In this document: positions 16,662-26,653 of the stretch, one piece after another | Layout of the letters: each line of letters starts with the position of its first letter | How positions within the stretch are numbered: position 1 is the first letter of the stretch | Assembly: GCA_040830705.1 (NCBI GenBank) | Contig: JBFOME010000011.1 | Location: 248,001 to 312,000, forward strand | Reading direction: 5' to 3' | From: Ruegeria_C sp040830705 | GTDB taxonomy: Bacteria; Pseudomonadota; Alphaproteobacteria; Rhodobacterales; Rhodobacteraceae | DNA length: 64,000 nucleotides | The notes under the pieces: model-generated | Seen by the model: the letters and a program-made list of their open reading frames with translations, nothing else | Database searches by the model: none | Told to the model about the DNA's origin: nothing | Position numbers and translations under genes: made by a program

Positions 16662-17111
16662 ATGCTCCGCCCCCTCACCCTCTCCCTGCTGATCCTCTAC
16701 CCCATCGCGTGGTTCGCTCCGCTGATGCGCGCGGGCCTTCTGCCGATCTTTGGGCTCAGCGAGATCAGCGTGATCACCGGGCTGCAGGCACTCTGGGGGA
16801 CGGATGTGTTCCTTGCCCTGCTCGTCACATTCCTTGCGATCTTTGCGCCCTATCTCAAGACACTCGGCCTCGTGCTGGTGCAATGGGGCCTCTTGGACCG
16901 ACGCCTGCTGCCGGCGCTGCACATCCTCGGCAAGCTGGCCATGGGCGATATTTTCCTCGCAGCCGTCTACATAAGTGTTGTCAAGTCCATTGGTGTCGGA
17001 ACCATCGAAACGGCATGGGGACTGTACCTCTTCACCGCCTGCATCCTGGCCTCACTGTTGCTGGGATATCTCACCGAAAACACGATCAAGCGCACAACGG
17101 AATCCAGCTAA
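16662..17111 (+). CDS. PqiA-like (paraquat-inducible protein A) membrane protein
   Basis: A 149-residue membrane protein with about four transmembrane segments. The 'YPIAWFAPLM', 'SVITGLQALWGTDVFLALLVTFLAIFAPYLKTLGL' and 'LGKLAMGDIFLAAVYI' stretches are typical of a single PqiA domain. Full PqiA has two such domains. PqiA proteins partner PqiB-type MCE proteins in envelope lipid transport. It is downstream of mlaE-mlaF on the same strand, 5 bases after the preceding gene. Confidence 0.85.
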   Translation: MLRPLTLSLLILYPIAWFAPLMRAGLLPIFGLSEISVITGLQALWGTDVFLALLVTFLAIFAPYLKTLGLVLVQWGLLDRRLLPALHILGKLAMGDIFLAAVYISVVKSIGVGTIETAWGLYLFTACILASLLLGYLTENTIKRTTESS

Positions 17112-17127
17112 TTGCTTGAAAAGCAAT
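17111..17127 (+). terminator. Weak hairpin after the PqiA-like gene
   Basis: ATTGCTT (17111-17117) pairs with AAGCAAT (17121-17127) around GAA. There is no T-run after it, so termination is doubtful, although it marks the end of the alr-to-pqiA gene run. Confidence 0.3.
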
Positions 17128-17261
17128 ATCTGTGTATCATCTTATCATTGAGGCCAGAGCTTGTATTTCGCGTGGGTGAACCATGCGGACAGTGCTGGAA
17201 GATTGATTAAGCGCTTTTCCGCCGGTTCATCAGTATTTGATGAGGGTGGAGAGTTTTTGCC

Positions 17262-18023
17262 ATGTTGGCGTTGCGTTCAATACTATTTCAGAGCCAGGAG
17301 CTGCTGACGCGCCTGACCGTTTTCGTTATTTCTGCCGGCGCGGTATTGAGCGTCGGACTGACCCTCTTATCGGCACTGGGTGTCCTGCCCTGGTTATCTC
17401 TTTCGGCCGGGTTTGGGGACACCATGTCGCCACTGGCCGGGCCGATTGTCCAGATTGCGCTGACCTGTCTGATCCTGATGCTGGCCTTCTACCTGCCCGC
17501 CAACGCGCGGATCATGGCGCTGGAACGCTCGCATCGGAACTTTGCCATCAACATGAACGACGTGGCTTGTGCCTATCACGCCGCCCATTCGGCGGATCGC
17601 GAAGGGTATTTCAACCTGTCGTCAGAGTTTGACGCGGTGCGTGAGCGGCTGGCCTTTATGCGCGAACACCCCGATCTGGAGGATCTCGAGCCGGATGTTC
17701 TGGAACTGGCCGCGCAGATGAGCCAGATCAGCCGCGATCTGGCCCGTGTTTATTCCGACGACAAGGTCACCCGCGCCAAGGGGTTCCTGACACAGCGCCA
17801 GGAAGAGTTGGAGCGGTTCAACAAGCGGCTGAATGACGCCAAGATCGCCTTGCAGGAAATGCGGCAATGGCACCACGAGATCGAGATCGAGGAATCGGTG
17901 GCGCAATCGCAACTGGCCCGTATCCGCGACGAGATGTTCGATCTGCTGCCCGAACTTGCCGCCCTTGACGCGGAGGACGCAGATAACATCCTGCCAATGC
18001 AACCGGGCCGTGCCGCCGAATAA
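17262..18023 (+). CDS. Two-TM coiled-coil membrane protein of unknown function
   Basis: A 253-residue protein. Two long hydrophobic segments (near residues 17-43 and 62-80) precede a cytoplasmic helical region of ~170 residues. That region is rich in Glu, Arg, Gln and Leu with heptad character ('QRQEELERFNKRLNDAKIALQEMRQWHHEIEIEESVAQSQLARI'), a probable coiled coil. Related roseobacter proteins are sometimes labelled DNA repair protein, but nothing here supports a repair role. It precedes the pentapeptide-repeat membrane gene by 100 bases on the same strand, suggesting a two-gene membrane module. Confidence 0.75.
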   Translation: MLALRSILFQSQELLTRLTVFVISAGAVLSVGLTLLSALGVLPWLSLSAGFGDTMSPLAGPIVQIALTCLILMLAFYLPANARIMALERSHRNFAINMNDVACAYHAAHSADREGYFNLSSEFDAVRERLAFMREHPDLEDLEPDVLELAAQMSQISRDLARVYSDDKVTRAKGFLTQRQEELERFNKRLNDAKIALQEMRQWHHEIEIEESVAQSQLARIRDEMFDLLPELAALDAEDADNILPMQPGRAAE

Positions 18024-18123
18024 GCGCTGCTGGCGCGGGACAAGACAAGCTGTTCGTCCTTTCAACTCAACAGTTGTCAGCCTATCGCGGTGACGCTAGC
18101 GTAAGGTTTTCAAGAGCTATTCG

Positions 18124-20190
18124 ATGCCGCGCAATTTCTATATCAGCCAGCCCAAACCCCCCGACACCTCGGCGATCGACCGGATCAATGAGCTGTCCAA
18201 GATGGCGCGTACCAGTTGGTTCGGGCTGCTGGCCTATCTGGCCTTTGCCGGGGTCACCCTGCTGGGCGTGCAGGACGCGGATTTCTTTATCGACAGCCGG
18301 CAAACCGCATTGCCGCTCATCGGGGTCGAGATTCCGACCCGCGATTTCTTTGTCTTCGGTCCAATCCTTGGCACGGCGCTTTTTGTCTACCTGCATCTCT
18401 ACCTTCTGAAACTCTGGGAGGCGCTGGCCGCCGCCCCGCCCCGGCCCAACGGCGAGGCGCTGTCGCTTCAGGTTACGCCTTGGCTGATCAACGATCTGGG
18501 GCTTGCCTTGCGCCGAGATGGGGCCTTTCGCCGCCGTCCGATGGACTGGCTGTCACATCTGGTAACCTTCCTGCTGGTCTTCGCCATCGGCCCCATCGTG
18601 ACGGGCTATTTCTGGGTGCGCTACTGGCCCGCGCACGAGCTTGGCTTCTCGATCTTCAACGCGCTGCTCTTCACGCTGACCACAGTGACCATGCTATCAA
18701 GCCTCTTCACCGCCGTCACCCGGCTGCGCTATGGCATGCGCTATCGCGGCGGCTGGTGGCACCTGCTGGCGCTAGTACCAACCCTGTTGATCGCGCTCCC
18801 GACCGTCGCGTTGACCATCGCGAAAACCGACGGCCCCGAAAGCCTTGGTCCGTTTCGAGGCATGACCGAATGGGCCTATGCGCGAACATACAAAGTACTT
18901 GTCGCGGTTAGCCCTCTGCCAGAACCCGAACCCGAACCAATTGGCTATGAAATTGTCAGCGATCCTTACGTTCTCCGCATTGCGAGCGCGGACCTGAGCG
19001 AAGTCGCGTTCGTCTCGCTCCCTGACGATTGGTTGGCTCACGAGGTGCATCAGCAGCAGTTCCGCGCGGACTGGTGCGCCCGACAAGGGCTTAATCCGGA
19101 GGTCTGCGGACCAGCAATATCTGATGACAAGCCAGAACCGCATCATGAGAGGGCGCGCGAGAAATGGTGCGAAAAGAATCGCTATGTTCCTCACGCAAAG
19201 TGTGTTTCCTACTTTGGCAGGTTGGAAACCCGCCTTGCCAAAGCCTGGAAAACTGAGCGCAACGCAAAGCTTGACGCCCTAACCAACTGGTTCCCACGCA
19301 GTAAAGATCTCCGCAATTCAAACTTGACTCGCGCAGTGATGGTGGCAGCGGATCTGGAGCGGGTGGAAATGCAGGGGGCAGACCTGAGCATGGCAAATTT
19401 GCAGGGCGCAGACCTGTGGTTGGCAAGCTTGCGCGGAGCGGTCCTGTTCGGTGCAGATTTGCAGGAGGCGAATCTTGGAAACGCGGATCTGCAAGGGGCG
19501 GACCTAAGCGTGACAAGTATGCAGGGGACGGACCTTAGCGGCGCGGATCTGCAGGGGGCATACCTGAGCTTCGCGGATCTGCAGGGGGCGGATCTAAGCT
19601 CAACAAATATGCAAGGGGCAAGCCTGCTAAGGGCAAATTTGCAAGGGGCACAGCTTAACAATACGGATATGCGACGAGCTGACCTGACAAGCACAGATAT
19701 GCGGGGAGCTGATCTGACAAGCGCAGATATGCAGGGGGCGGACCTCAGCACGGCGCGAATGCAGGGGGCAGACCTGAGACGAGCGCATATGCCAGGGACA
19801 GTGTGGGCTGGTGACATATGGTCCGCACCTGCCCATGTCGCCGATTTCAGGGGCAGCGATAGTCTGATGCAAGACCGCCTGTCGTCGCTGATTGGCGACG
19901 AGTACACGCTGTTGCCCGACACACCTGATCCGGCAACGGGGCAGCCGCTGTTCATCCCCTCCTGCTGGGTGGAAGAACCGGAGGGCTGGTCGATTTTGGC
20001 CGAAAACCTCGGCCGAAACGGTTTCTCGGAGGATGATGTGCGCGCGGACCTCCTCTGCAAACCCGGCGCCCGCCCCCGGAAAACCGGGACGCCCTGGCCC
20101 GTGGACCAGCCGCCACCGTGGGAGAGTGATCCCAACTGGCAACCCGAAGACCGAGGACCGGTGGACCCAGATGCGCCGGGTTCGAACTGA
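18124..20190 (+). CDS. Multi-TM pentapeptide-repeat protein
   Basis: A 688-residue protein. The N-terminal ~250 residues hold about four transmembrane segments. A soluble stretch (residues ~290-395) has two similar 'WC..(Q/N)...P..C' elements. Residues ~400-560 are about 30 tandem pentapeptides of the A(D/N)LxG type ('MQGADLSTARMQGADLRRA'), which fold as a right-handed quadrilateral helix. A C-terminal ~125-residue tail (ending 'EDRGPVDPDAPGSN') follows. The repeat region is somewhat richer in A/T than its flanks. Functions of membrane-anchored pentapeptide proteins are mostly unknown. The start at 18124 lacks a strong ribosome binding site. Confidence 0.85.
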   Translation: MPRNFYISQPKPPDTSAIDRINELSKMARTSWFGLLAYLAFAGVTLLGVQDADFFIDSRQTALPLIGVEIPTRDFFVFGPILGTALFVYLHLYLLKLWEALAAAPPRPNGEALSLQVTPWLINDLGLALRRDGAFRRRPMDWLSHLVTFLLVFAIGPIVTGYFWVRYWPAHELGFSIFNALLFTLTTVTMLSSLFTAVTRLRYGMRYRGGWWHLLALVPTLLIALPTVALTIAKTDGPESLGPFRGMTEWAYARTYKVLVAVSPLPEPEPEPIGYEIVSDPYVLRIASADLSEVAFVSLPDDWLAHEVHQQQFRADWCARQGLNPEVCGPAISDDKPEPHHERAREKWCEKNRYVPHAKCVSYFGRLETRLAKAWKTERNAKLDALTNWFPRSKDLRNSNLTRAVMVAADLERVEMQGADLSMANLQGADLWLASLRGAVLFGADLQEANLGNADLQGADLSVTSMQGTDLSGADLQGAYLSFADLQGADLSSTNMQGASLLRANLQGAQLNNTDMRRADLTSTDMRGADLTSADMQGADLSTARMQGADLRRAHMPGTVWAGDIWSAPAHVADFRGSDSLMQDRLSSLIGDEYTLLPDTPDPATGQPLFIPSCWVEEPEGWSILAENLGRNGFSEDDVRADLLCKPGARPRKTGTPWPVDQPPPWESDPNWQPEDRGPVDPDAPGSN
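19366..19800 (+). repeat. DNA repeat tract encoding the pentapeptide domain
   Basis: Recurring units close to 'TGCAGGGGGCGGACCT' at 15- or 30-base intervals encode (M/L)QGADL. The near-identity of several units at the DNA level suggests recent unit expansion. Confidence 0.6.
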
Positions 20191-20309
20191 CCGATCTCAC
20201 ATCTCTGCAAATCGGCTCAGCGGCATGAGCATCACCATCTGAGTGCGCGGAACGGCCATGCGGACGAATGGCGGTTGTGACCGGGCGGTGGCTCGGGCAC
20301 TAAAGCCAC

Positions 20310-21671
<1,362 letters not shown>

Positions 21672-21714
21672 GGTCGCCCGCGAACGGGCAGAAACGAAAG
21701 AGCAGGCGCGCGCC

Positions 21715-22269
21715 ATGGAAGGTTTCACCATCATCGACGGGGTCGTGGCCCTTGTCATCGTCTTGTCGGCGCTCCTGGCTTATGCGCGTGGTTTCGTCCG
21801 CGAGGTCATGGCCATCGCAGGCTGGGTCGCGGCCGCTGTGCTGGCCTTTATCTTTGCGCCCACGACAACACCACTGGTGCGCGAGATACCCGTGCTGCGC
21901 GATATCCTGGGCGAGAATTGCGAATTGTCGATCATCACCGGGTTTGCCGCCGTGTTTGCGCTGGCGCTGATCATCGTCAGTTTCATCACTCCGCTCTTTT
22001 CATCGCTGGTTCAGCGTTCTGCGCTTGGCGGGCTTGATCAGGGTATCGGGTTTCTCTTTGGGGTCGTGCGCGGCATCCTTCTGGTCGCCATCGCCTTCTT
22101 TGTCTACGATACAGTGATGACAGGCGAAAACTTCACCGTAGTCGACGAAAGCCGCTCGGCGCTGGTGTTTGAGCGTCTGACCCAACAGATCGAAGCGCAG
22201 GACCCCGAGGCCGCGCTTGGCTGGATCACTCAGCAATACGAGGATCTGGTCGGCACCTGCGCCCAGTAA
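21715..22269 (+). CDS. cvpA: CvpA family membrane protein
   Basis: A 184-residue inner-membrane protein with about four hydrophobic segments and the family opening 'FTIIDGVVALVIVLSALLAYARGFVREVMAIAGW'. Later it has 'GGLDQGIGFLFGVVRG'. In E. coli CvpA is needed for colicin V production and lies next to purF; its molecular role is not settled. The ATG at 21715 is the family-consistent start, while the frame open upstream overlaps the end of radA. A terminator follows. Confidence 0.92.
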   Translation: MEGFTIIDGVVALVIVLSALLAYARGFVREVMAIAGWVAAAVLAFIFAPTTTPLVREIPVLRDILGENCELSIITGFAAVFALALIIVSFITPLFSSLVQRSALGGLDQGIGFLFGVVRGILLVAIAFFVYDTVMTGENFTVVDESRSALVFERLTQQIEAQDPEAALGWITQQYEDLVGTCAQ

Positions 22270-22290
22270 ACCCATCCCTGAGACGACACG

Positions 22291-22325
22291 AAACCCGGCC
22301 CGTCCAACGCGCCGGGTTTTCTTTT
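22291..22325 (+). terminator. Rho-independent terminator after cvpA
   Basis: AAACCCGGC (22291-22299) pairs perfectly with GCCGGGTTT (22311-22319) around an 11-base loop and is followed by TTTTCTTTTG. It ends the radA-cvpA transcript. Confidence 0.88.
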
Positions 22326-22416
22326 GCGCGACACAGAAAGCCAACTGCTTTGGTGGACCGTGCGCCGTGGCGCCGCTAGGCTGGTGACATCAACGACATG
22401 ACCGGAGGGCAGAGAT

Positions 22417-22932
22417 TTGAAACTCAATATCACTTCCGCGGGCGGGGCGCTGGTCGCGTTGACTACGACGCTTGGGGCTGCGCAGGCCGAAGGCTTCTCG
22501 CTCACCGGCAGCTACAAGGGGCTGTACGCCTGTGACAGCACAACCGCCGGAGTGCCCTCAAGCTGGGCCCGCCCGATGGCCGCCGGGATCGTGCAGGACG
22601 GCGAGCATTTCACCATGCAGGTGGTCTATTCCGACAAGCTGGAAAGCCCCGATGCGGAATACTCGCTCTATTCGGGCATGCTGGCGCTGTCGCAAGGTAA
22701 CAAGCTGGCCAGCGGCTATTTCGAGGCCTGCGGTGGCAGTTTCCCGTCCAAGGAACTTGGCCGTTTCTTCCCCGCTGCAACCGACACATCGGACTTCAGC
22801 GTCACGATTGATAGCGTCTGGGCCTCCGATCAGGTGCCGCACCTGCCCGGCCTGACGGTGCAGACCTGCCGCTGGAGCCTGACCCGCGTTGCCACCGACG
22901 CGCCAACGATACGGCAATGCAGCAGCAACTGA
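22417..22932 (+). CDS. Periplasmic conserved hypothetical protein
   Basis: A 171-residue protein with a signal peptide ending near 'LGAAQA'. The mature part has four or five cysteines (YACDST, EACGGS, QTCRW, QCSSN), consistent with disulfides in the periplasm. It starts with TTG at 22417, supported by a strong GGAGGGC site 6 bases upstream. There is no better in-frame ATG before the signal peptide. It lies between the cvpA terminator and purF. I do not recognise the family. Confidence 0.78.
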   Translation: MKLNITSAGGALVALTTTLGAAQAEGFSLTGSYKGLYACDSTTAGVPSSWARPMAAGIVQDGEHFTMQVVYSDKLESPDAEYSLYSGMLALSQGNKLASGYFEACGGSFPSKELGRFFPAATDTSDFSVTIDSVWASDQVPHLPGLTVQTCRWSLTRVATDAPTIRQCSSN

Positions 22933-23161
22933 CGCCGTTGTATCGTGGCGGCATCTACCGCAATTTCGGCAGAATTGGTGTGATCCTTTCGTGACAGTCG
23001 GCGTAATAGGCATTAAGTGAAGGGCGAAACCACAGTCGGATTCGGAGCCGTTCACCGTGCCAAGCCTGCAAGCGCCAGTTTTTGACCTTGCCGACCGACC
23101 GACGACACGCAGCATAACAAATGCAAGATAGCTACGCCTCAACGAAAGTGGAGCCCAATAC

Positions 23162-24688
23162 ATGTGCGGGATTTTGGGGATCGCAAACCGGAATGATGAC
23201 GTCTTTGCAGAGATTTACGATGGTTTGCTGATGCTCCAGCACCGGGGTCAGGACGCCTCGGGCATCGTCACCTATAACGGCGAGTTTTTTCGCGAGCGCA
23301 AGGAAAACGGACTGGTCAAGGATGTGTTCCAGTCTGACGACATGCACGTACTCACCGGCAAGACCGGCATGGGCCATGTCCGCTACCCCACCGCCGGATC
23401 GCTGAGCGCAGCCGAGGCGCAGCCGTTTTTCGTCAACGCGCCTTATGGCATCTACCTTGTCCATAACGGCAACATCACCAACACCGCCGAGCAGCGCGAG
23501 AAAGTGACCGGCAAGTACAGCCGCCATCTGCGCACCACCTCGGATTCCGAGATCCTGCTGAATGTGCTGGCCGACAAGGTGGCCGACGCGATCAAGGTGA
23601 ACGGCAATGTCGAGCCGATCCGCAACATCTTTGCCGGTGTGAAGATGACGATGGAACGGGTGCAGGGCGCCTATTCGGTGATCTGCCTGATTGCCGGCGT
23701 CGGCATGCTGGCCTTCCGCGATCCCTATGGCATCCGCCCCCTCTCAGTCGCAAAGCGCGATGCGGACGGGGATGGCGATGACTATGCCTTTGCTTCGGAA
23801 GATGTGGCCTTTGGCATCAACGGCTTCGAAAAGCTGCGCGATGTGAAACCCGGCGAGGCGATCCTGATCGACCTGCAGGGCAATATGCACGAGTTCCAGG
23901 CGGTCGATGGCAAGCTGACGCCCTGTATCTTTGAATATGTCTATCTGGCACGGCCCGACTCGATGCTGGATGGCATCTCGGTCTACAAGACCCAGATGCG
24001 CATGGGCCAGACGCTGGCTCGCCAGATCGAGGCATCGGGCCTTGAGATCGACCGCATCATCCCGGTCCCCGACAGCGCCCGCCCCGTCGCGCTTGAGGTG
24101 GCGAAAGCCACCGGTGTCTCCTACCGCGAGGGCCTGGTCAAGAACCGCTATGTCGGGCGCACCTTCATCATGCCGGGCCAGCAGGAACGGCAGAAATCCG
24201 TGCGCCGCAAGCTGAACGCCGTGCCGCTGGAGTTTGACGGCCATAACGTGCTGCTGATCGACGATTCCATCGTGCGCGGCAACACCATCAAGAAGATCGT
24301 GCAGATGTGCCGCGAGGCGGGCGCGAAAAAGGTCTATGTGGCCAGCGCCTCTCCCCCGGTGAAGTTCCCCAATGTCTACGGCATCGATATGCCCACCAAG
24401 CATGAGCTGATCGCCGACGGGCTGGATATCGAGGAAATTCGCAAGGAACTGGGCGCGGATGCGCTGTTCTACCAGAACCTCGACGATCTGATTTGGGCCG
24501 CGCGCGAGGGCAACCCCGAGATCGAGCAGTTCGACTGTTCCTGCTTTGACGGCAACTACATCACCGGCAGCGTCAGCGACGACTATCTGGAGCGACTGGA
24601 AAGCACCAGCCGGGTAAGCGCCAAGATCAAGGAAATGCCCCTGACCGGCACCTCATGGAACCGCGCCGGTGTGGCATCCTCCGGCTAG
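23162..24688 (+). CDS. purF: Amidophosphoribosyltransferase
   Basis: A 508-residue enzyme for the first committed step of purine synthesis (PRPP plus glutamine to phosphoribosylamine). The N-terminal glutaminase nucleophile is Cys2 of 'MCGILGIA', which fixes the start. 'GHVRYPTAGS' and 'HNGNITN' are glutaminase-domain motifs. The phosphoribosyltransferase domain has 'RPVALEVAKATGVSYREGLVKNRYVGRTFI' and the PRPP motif 'VLLIDDSIVRGNT'. About 230 bases of untranslated sequence lie upstream. The pairing with cvpA upstream is the conserved arrangement. Confidence 0.98.
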   Translation: MCGILGIANRNDDVFAEIYDGLLMLQHRGQDASGIVTYNGEFFRERKENGLVKDVFQSDDMHVLTGKTGMGHVRYPTAGSLSAAEAQPFFVNAPYGIYLVHNGNITNTAEQREKVTGKYSRHLRTTSDSEILLNVLADKVADAIKVNGNVEPIRNIFAGVKMTMERVQGAYSVICLIAGVGMLAFRDPYGIRPLSVAKRDADGDGDDYAFASEDVAFGINGFEKLRDVKPGEAILIDLQGNMHEFQAVDGKLTPCIFEYVYLARPDSMLDGISVYKTQMRMGQTLARQIEASGLEIDRIIPVPDSARPVALEVAKATGVSYREGLVKNRYVGRTFIMPGQQERQKSVRRKLNAVPLEFDGHNVLLIDDSIVRGNTIKKIVQMCREAGAKKVYVASASPPVKFPNVYGIDMPTKHELIADGLDIEEIRKELGADALFYQNLDDLIWAAREGNPEIEQFDCSCFDGNYITGSVSDDYLERLESTSRVSAKIKEMPLTGTSWNRAGVASSG

Positions 24689-24859
24689 GGTCTGAAACCA
24701 ATCAAGCCACCGCATGTGACGCGTGGATGCAGTGGCCGCAAATGGCGAGAAACTGCCATCCCGGCAAGTGACGTGCGGTCCCGCTTTCCATTCCGAAATC
24801 GGCCTGATACCGCGGCGCGTCTGCACAAATTGGAGCCGGTCGAAACCGGTATTTCGGGA

Positions 24860-25105
24860 ATGCCCAGCAACGAAGTAAGAAAGGCCGCCACGCAGCGTGG
24901 CGCGCTGAAAACAGGTGTGATCTCGCTCTTGGGCGTTTACGGCCCGAAGGATGCGATGCGGGCGCTGGTACGCATGCCCGGTGGACGGGTCAAAACGGTC
25001 AAACCTGGCGCCCGCCTGAGTGGCGGCCGCGTTGCAGCCATTGACGCCGACGGGCTGATTGTCGAGAAGAACGGCCAGGCCAAACGGATGACGCTGCAGC
25101 ATTGA
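24860..25105 (+). CDS. Small PilP/GspC-HR-like domain protein
   Basis: About 81 residues if the ATG at 24860 is used. The frame is open up to a GTG at 24716. The sequence 'AATQRGALKTGVISLLGVYG', 'RALVRMPGGRVKTVKPG' and 'GGRVAAIDADGLIVEKNG' matches the small beta-barrel found at the C-terminus of much longer envelope proteins in this group and resembles PilP/GspC homology-region domains. Here it seems to stand alone, without signal peptide or membrane anchor, so it may be a trimmed relic or a small partner protein. The start is uncertain (no ribosome binding site). Its stop overlaps the TTG of the next gene. Confidence 0.6.
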   Translation: MPSNEVRKAATQRGALKTGVISLLGVYGPKDAMRALVRMPGGRVKTVKPGARLSGGRVAAIDADGLIVEKNGQAKRMTLQH

Positions 25106-25566
25106 CCACCTCCAACCAAAACCCAGACCGGCTCAGATTTCGGCCGCATCACTTCCTTTGCGCCCTGGGATATCAGGGCAAGGGCTATAGCGATGCGTTC
25201 ACCCGCAACATGGACCGCATCGTGCAGGACAGCTTGCGCGGACCGGACGGAGACGCGGTCGAGATCGAGGTTGTTTCCCGCACTGATTCCATCTGCGCCC
25301 CCTGCCCACACCGGCGCGGAGTGCTCTGCGAAAGCCAACACAAGATCGAAGCACTGGATGCCAGGCACGCCGCGGCCCTGAACCTTAGCTGCGGCGAGCG
25401 GCTGAGTTGGGGCGCGGCAAAGGTGCGCATTCGCGAAAATGTGCAACCGGGCGATCTGAGTGCGATCTGCCAGGGCTGCCAATGGTTGGAATACGGAATG
25501 TGCGAGGGCGCGCTGCGCCAGCTGCATGAGGACGCGAGCCCCCTGACAGTCCTTTCGTCAGGCTGA
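25102..25566 (+). CDS. DUF1284 family cysteine-rich protein
   Basis: A 154-residue protein of the DUF1284 family, recognised by 'RFRPHHFLCALGYQGKGYSDAF' near the N-terminus, 'DSICAPCPHRRGVLCESQ' and 'ICQGCQWLEYGMCEGALRQ'. The paired CxxC-type clusters suggest metal or iron-sulfur binding. Function is unknown. A TTG start at 25102, overlapping the previous stop (TTGA), is the only start that keeps the RPHHFLC motif. The C-terminus overlaps the convergent alcohol dehydrogenase gene by 9 bases. Confidence 0.82.
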   Translation: MTTSNQNPDRLRFRPHHFLCALGYQGKGYSDAFTRNMDRIVQDSLRGPDGDAVEIEVVSRTDSICAPCPHRRGVLCESQHKIEALDARHAAALNLSCGERLSWGAAKVRIRENVQPGDLSAICQGCQWLEYGMCEGALRQLHEDASPLTVLSSG

Positions 25567-26547
25567 GACTGTCAGCACCGCCGCGCCCTGCAAGCGCCCT
25601 GCCCTCAGATCCTCCAGCGCCGCATTGGCCTGCTCCAACGGGTAGCGAACGGTTTCGGTCCTGACCTTTGCCGTCTCGGCCAGCGGAAAGAACGCCTCAC
25701 CATCCGCGCGGGTCAGGTTGGCCACCGACAGGATGCTGCGCTCCTCCCACAGATCGGCATAGGGAAATCCGGGGATGTCGCTCATATGGATGCCACCACA
25801 CACAACGCGGCCGCCTTTTCGGACCGCCTTCAGTGCCAGCGGCACCAGCGCCCCGACAGGGGCAAAGATGATAGCAGCATCAAGCGCCTCGGGCGGCGGC
25901 TGGGATGACGGGCCCGCCCAAACAGCCCCCAGCGAACGCGCAAACCCTTGCGCGGCCTCATCGCCTTCGCGGGTGAACGCAAAGACCGATACCCCCTGAT
26001 GACAAGCGATCTGGCACAGGATATGGGCCGCCGCGCCAAAACCGTATAGCCCCAGCCGCGACACTTCGCCTGCCAGCCTGAAGCAACGATATCCGATCAG
26101 CCCGGCACAGAGCAGCGGCGCGAGATCAACAGCATCCGGCGCCTCGGGTAGCGCAAAGACAAAGCGGGCATCGGCCACGCAGTACTCGGCATAGCCGCCA
26201 TTGATCGTGTAACCGGTGAAACCGGGCGCATCGCAGAGGTTCTCCTGCCCCGCTCCGCAATAGGTGCATCTGCCGCAGGTATGGCCGAGCCAAGGCACGC
26301 CGACCCGCTTACCTGTCTCAAGCTCTGTCACACCGTCGCCCAGTGCCTCGACCCGCCCGACAATCTCATGTCCGGGCACCAGCGGCAGGCTCGGCGCGGT
26401 CAGGTCCGCGTCCACTACATGCAGGTCAGTGCGGCAAACCCCGCAGGCCTCAACTCGGATCAGGACCTGCCCCGGCCCGGGTTCGGGGATCGGGATATCC
26501 GACAGGGTCAGCCGCGGGCTCGTACCATCGAATATCATCGCGCGCAT
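25558..26547 (-). CDS. Zinc-dependent alcohol dehydrogenase family protein
   Basis: A 329-residue medium-chain dehydrogenase. The catalytic zinc ligand region is 'EACGVCRTDLHV' (Cys near residue 38), then 'PLVPGHEIVGRV' (His-Glu). Structural zinc cysteines are in 'CGRCTYCGAGQENLC'. The NAD(P) fold 'LGLYGFGAAAHI' replaces the usual GxGxxG with GFGAAA, and 'GYRCFRLAGEV' precedes it. The substrate is not predictable. The ATG has a strong AGGAGGGT site. Confidence 0.92.
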   Translation of the reverse strand: MRAMIFDGTSPRLTLSDIPIPEPGPGQVLIRVEACGVCRTDLHVVDADLTAPSLPLVPGHEIVGRVEALGDGVTELETGKRVGVPWLGHTCGRCTYCGAGQENLCDAPGFTGYTINGGYAEYCVADARFVFALPEAPDAVDLAPLLCAGLIGYRCFRLAGEVSRLGLYGFGAAAHILCQIACHQGVSVFAFTREGDEAAQGFARSLGAVWAGPSSQPPPEALDAAIIFAPVGALVPLALKAVRKGGRVVCGGIHMSDIPGFPYADLWEERSILSVANLTRADGEAFFPLAETAKVRTETVRYPLEQANAALEDLRAGRLQGAAVLTVSA

Positions 26548-26606
26548 CTCACCCTCCTGCCAGTTCAGACGATCGAAGGCAGATTACACAATAGGGCGCG
26601 CACAAC

Positions 26607-26633
26607 AAAAAAGGGCGCCCAAGGCGCCCTTTT
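26607..26633 (-). terminator. Rho-independent terminator of bioY
   Basis: AAAAGGGCGCC (26609-26619) pairs with GGCGCCCTTTT (26623-26633) around a 3-base loop. Reading the minus strand it is followed by a TTTTTTG run. It lies 20 bases after the bioY stop and could also work for plus-strand transcripts. Confidence 0.88.
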
Positions 26634-26653
26634 CTTTGGTTTGGAAAGGAATA

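Noticed and set aside
19366..19800. Tandem DNA repeats as a possible CRISPR or minisatellite
   Set aside because: The repeats keep the reading frame and encode pentapeptides of the A(D/N)LxG type.
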